Assembly: GCA_964517125.1 (NCBI GenBank)
Contig: CAZFBD010000008.1
Span: 25,952 to 89,951 of the forward strand
DNA from: SHLQ01 sp964517125
GTDB lineage: Bacteria > Actinomycetota > Acidimicrobiia > Acidimicrobiales > SHLQ01
DNA: 64,000 nt
Reading direction: 5' to 3'
Shown: piece by piece, positions 62,475-64,000 of the stretch
Position numbering within the stretch: position 1 is the first letter of the stretch
How the letters are laid out: the number at the start of each line of letters is the position of its first letter
Notes under the pieces: model-generated
Told to the model about the DNA's origin: nothing
The model's input: the letters and a program-made list of their open reading frames with translations, nothing else
The model's database searches: none
Translations under genes and position numbers: made by a program

Positions 62475-64000
62475 TCAGTCGGCGGTGGAGTTTGCCGGCT
62501 CGTCAGCCTCGGCGGGCGACTCGACCACAGCGTCGGCGATCTCGCCTGCTGCGGTGACATCGGCCGAGGTGAAGGAGGTGTCCTTGACCGCAGCGACCTT
62601 GCCGCCAGACAAGGTGATGAGGCGGTAGACCTCATCACCGGAGATGGTCTCGTGTTCGAGGAGCGCACGAGCGATGAGGTCGAGGCCGTTGCGGTACTCG
62701 ATCAGCAGTTCCCGGCACCGATCCTCGGCCTGGATGAGCTTCTGTCGGACCTCTTCGTCGACAAGTCGTGCCGTATCGGGGGAGTGCGACTTCGACTGCA
62801 TCATGTCCTCACCGAGGAAGACGGGGCCAGCATCGGACAGTGACATGGGGCCGACGATTTCGCTCATGCCCCATTCGGTGACCATCCGGCGTGCGATGTT
62901 GGTGGCCTGCTGCAGATCATTGGCGGCGCCGGAGGAGGACTCGTTGAACACGAGCTTCTCGGCCACACGGCCGCCCATGGCCATGACCATGTAGGCCTCG
63001 GCTTCGGCCTTGTCCATGGAGTGGCGATCTTCGGTGGGGAGCGTCATGGTGACACCCAGCGCCATACCGGTGGGGATGATGGTGACCTTGTGGACCGGGT
63101 CGTGATTGTCCTGGACGGCCGCACACAGGGCGTGGCCGGCTTCGTGGTATGCCGTGCGTTCCAGGTCTTCCTGGCTGCGAACCATGGACTGACGCTCGAT
63201 GCCAAGAAGCACGCGGTCGCGAGCCGACTCGAAGTGACGCATGGCGATCTTGTCGTCTCCGGCCCGAACGGCGAACAGTGCGGCCTCGTTCACGAGGTTT
63301 GCAAGGTCAGCACCGCTCATGCCGGGAGTGCCACGAGCGACCAGGTTGGTGTCGACATCAGGATCGGTCCGCTTGCCCTTGAGGTGCACGGTCAGGATTT
63401 TGACCCGGTCCTCGAGTTCGGGAAGCGGCACAACGACCTGACGGTCGAATCGGCCGGGACGCAGAAGCGCCGGGTCGAGAATGTCGGGGCGGTTGGTGGC
63501 CGCCATCATGATGATGCCTTCGGAGGCTTCGAAGCCGTCCATCTCGGCAAGCATCTGGTTGAGGGTCTGCTCACGCTCGTCGTGTCCGCCACCCAGGCCA
63601 GCGCCGCGCTTACGGCCGATCGAATCGATCTCGTCAACGAAGATGATGGCTCGACCCATCTTGCGGGCAGTGTCGAACAGATCGCGGACTCGGGATGCAC
63701 CAACACCGACGAACATTTCCATGAAATCGGATCCGGTCACCGACATGAACGGCACACCGGCTTCACCAGCGACGGCTCGGGCGATGAGCGTCTTGCCGGT
63801 TCCCGGAGGACCGACGAGCAGCATGCCCTTGGGTGTGCGTGCGCCGATTTCTGCAAAGCGATCGGGGTTCTTGAGGAAGTCGACGACTTCGGTGATCTCC
63901 CGCTTCACGCCCTCGTAGCCAGCGACGTCCTCGAAGGTCGTGCCCGGGCGTTCGGTGGTGTAGGTCTTTGCCTTGGAGCGGCCGACGGACATGATGCCGC
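62475..64000 (-). CDS. ftsH: ATP-dependent zinc metalloprotease FtsH (N-terminus beyond the window)
   Basis: About 508 residues remain. The frame stays open to the window edge, so the membrane part is missing. The AAA+ module has Walker A GPPGTGKT, Walker B IIFVDEIDSIG, and the second-region GRFDRQVV arginines. The protease has HEAGH (in AYHEAGHALCAAV). It degrades membrane and unfolded proteins. An acidic C-terminal tail ends EPANSTAD. Confidence 0.96.
   Translation of the reverse strand, partial: GIMSVGRSKAKTYTTERPGTTFEDVAGYEGVKREITEVVDFLKNPDRFAEIGARTPKGMLLVGPPGTGKTLIARAVAGEAGVPFMSVTGSDFMEMFVGVGASRVRDLFDTARKMGRAIIFVDEIDSIGRKRGAGLGGGHDEREQTLNQMLAEMDGFEASEGIIMMAATNRPDILDPALLRPGRFDRQVVVPLPELEDRVKILTVHLKGKRTDPDVDTNLVARGTPGMSGADLANLVNEAALFAVRAGDDKIAMRHFESARDRVLLGIERQSMVRSQEDLERTAYHEAGHALCAAVQDNHDPVHKVTIIPTGMALGVTMTLPTEDRHSMDKAEAEAYMVMAMGGRVAEKLVFNESSSGAANDLQQATNIARRMVTEWGMSEIVGPMSLSDAGPVFLGEDMMQSKSHSPDTARLVDEEVRQKLIQAEDRCRELLIEYRNGLDLIARALLEHETISGDEVYRLITLSGGKVAAVKDTSFTSADVTAAGEIADAVVESPAEADEPANSTAD

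Overview
The window looks like draft-genome DNA from a high-GC actinobacterium, most likely of class Acidimicrobiia. This is inferred from coenzyme F420 genes, a Ku/LigD-type polymerase pair, a BY-kinase/LCP cell-envelope style, actinobacterial SucB, LipB and LpdA types, frequent GTG starts, and many genes with a TAnnnT -10 box a few bases before the start codon (leaderless style). I saw no rRNA, tRNA, CRISPR array, insertion sequence or phage gene. Two 100-N scaffold gaps (9894-9993 and 24906-25005) interrupt genes.

Layout. 0-6 kb: surface-polysaccharide genes (glycosyltransferase, tyrosine autokinase, polytopic membrane protein, PqqD/HprK-like fusion), then a convergent diguanylate cyclase. 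7.8-13.3 kb: lipoate-dependent metabolism: a tiny membrane ORF, lpdA, sucB (broken by a gap), and one open frame joining LipB to LipA. 13.3-27.4 kb: mostly housekeeping and accessory genes: M24 peptidase, acyltransferase, Ku plus LigD polymerase domain, an HEXXH protein, isochorismatase/amidinohydrolase pair, RarD, uracil-DNA glycosylase, leucyl aminopeptidase, GNAT, a substrate-binding-like protein and a CPVC membrane protein. 28-37.5 kb: glycosyltransferases, sirtuin, rhodanese-ThiF protein and a complete dTDP-rhamnose set (rmlA, C, B, D). 37.5-43.7 kb: a SpoIID-like exported protein with FG-GAP-like repeats, facing a tight opposite-strand operon of MauE-like, MauA-like (TAT signal, 23 Cys, FG-GAP-like repeats) and MauD-like genes plus three unknowns. 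43.8-54.2 kb: LpdA-type flavoprotein, BirA, LCP protein, UDP-glucose dehydrogenase, UDP-xylose synthase-like enzyme and three glycosyltransferases. 54.2-57.4 kb (minus): nucleotidyltransferase, CofE, CofD and an Rmd-like reductase. 57.4-64 kb: very large GT2/membrane protein, a DUF5719-like protein, a thioredoxin-like protein and the 3' part of ftsH.

Together the sugar-nucleotide genes (dTDP-rhamnose, UDP-glucuronate, UDP-xylose, possibly GDP-rhamnose), about seven glycosyltransferases, the BY-kinase and the LCP protein suggest that much of the window builds and anchors a surface glycan. The lipoylation enzymes sit beside the E2/E3 genes they serve. The most unusual items are the Mau-like operon (39901-43715), the LipB-LipA fusion with an apparent CTG start, and the PqqD/HprK-like fusion in the polysaccharide cluster.
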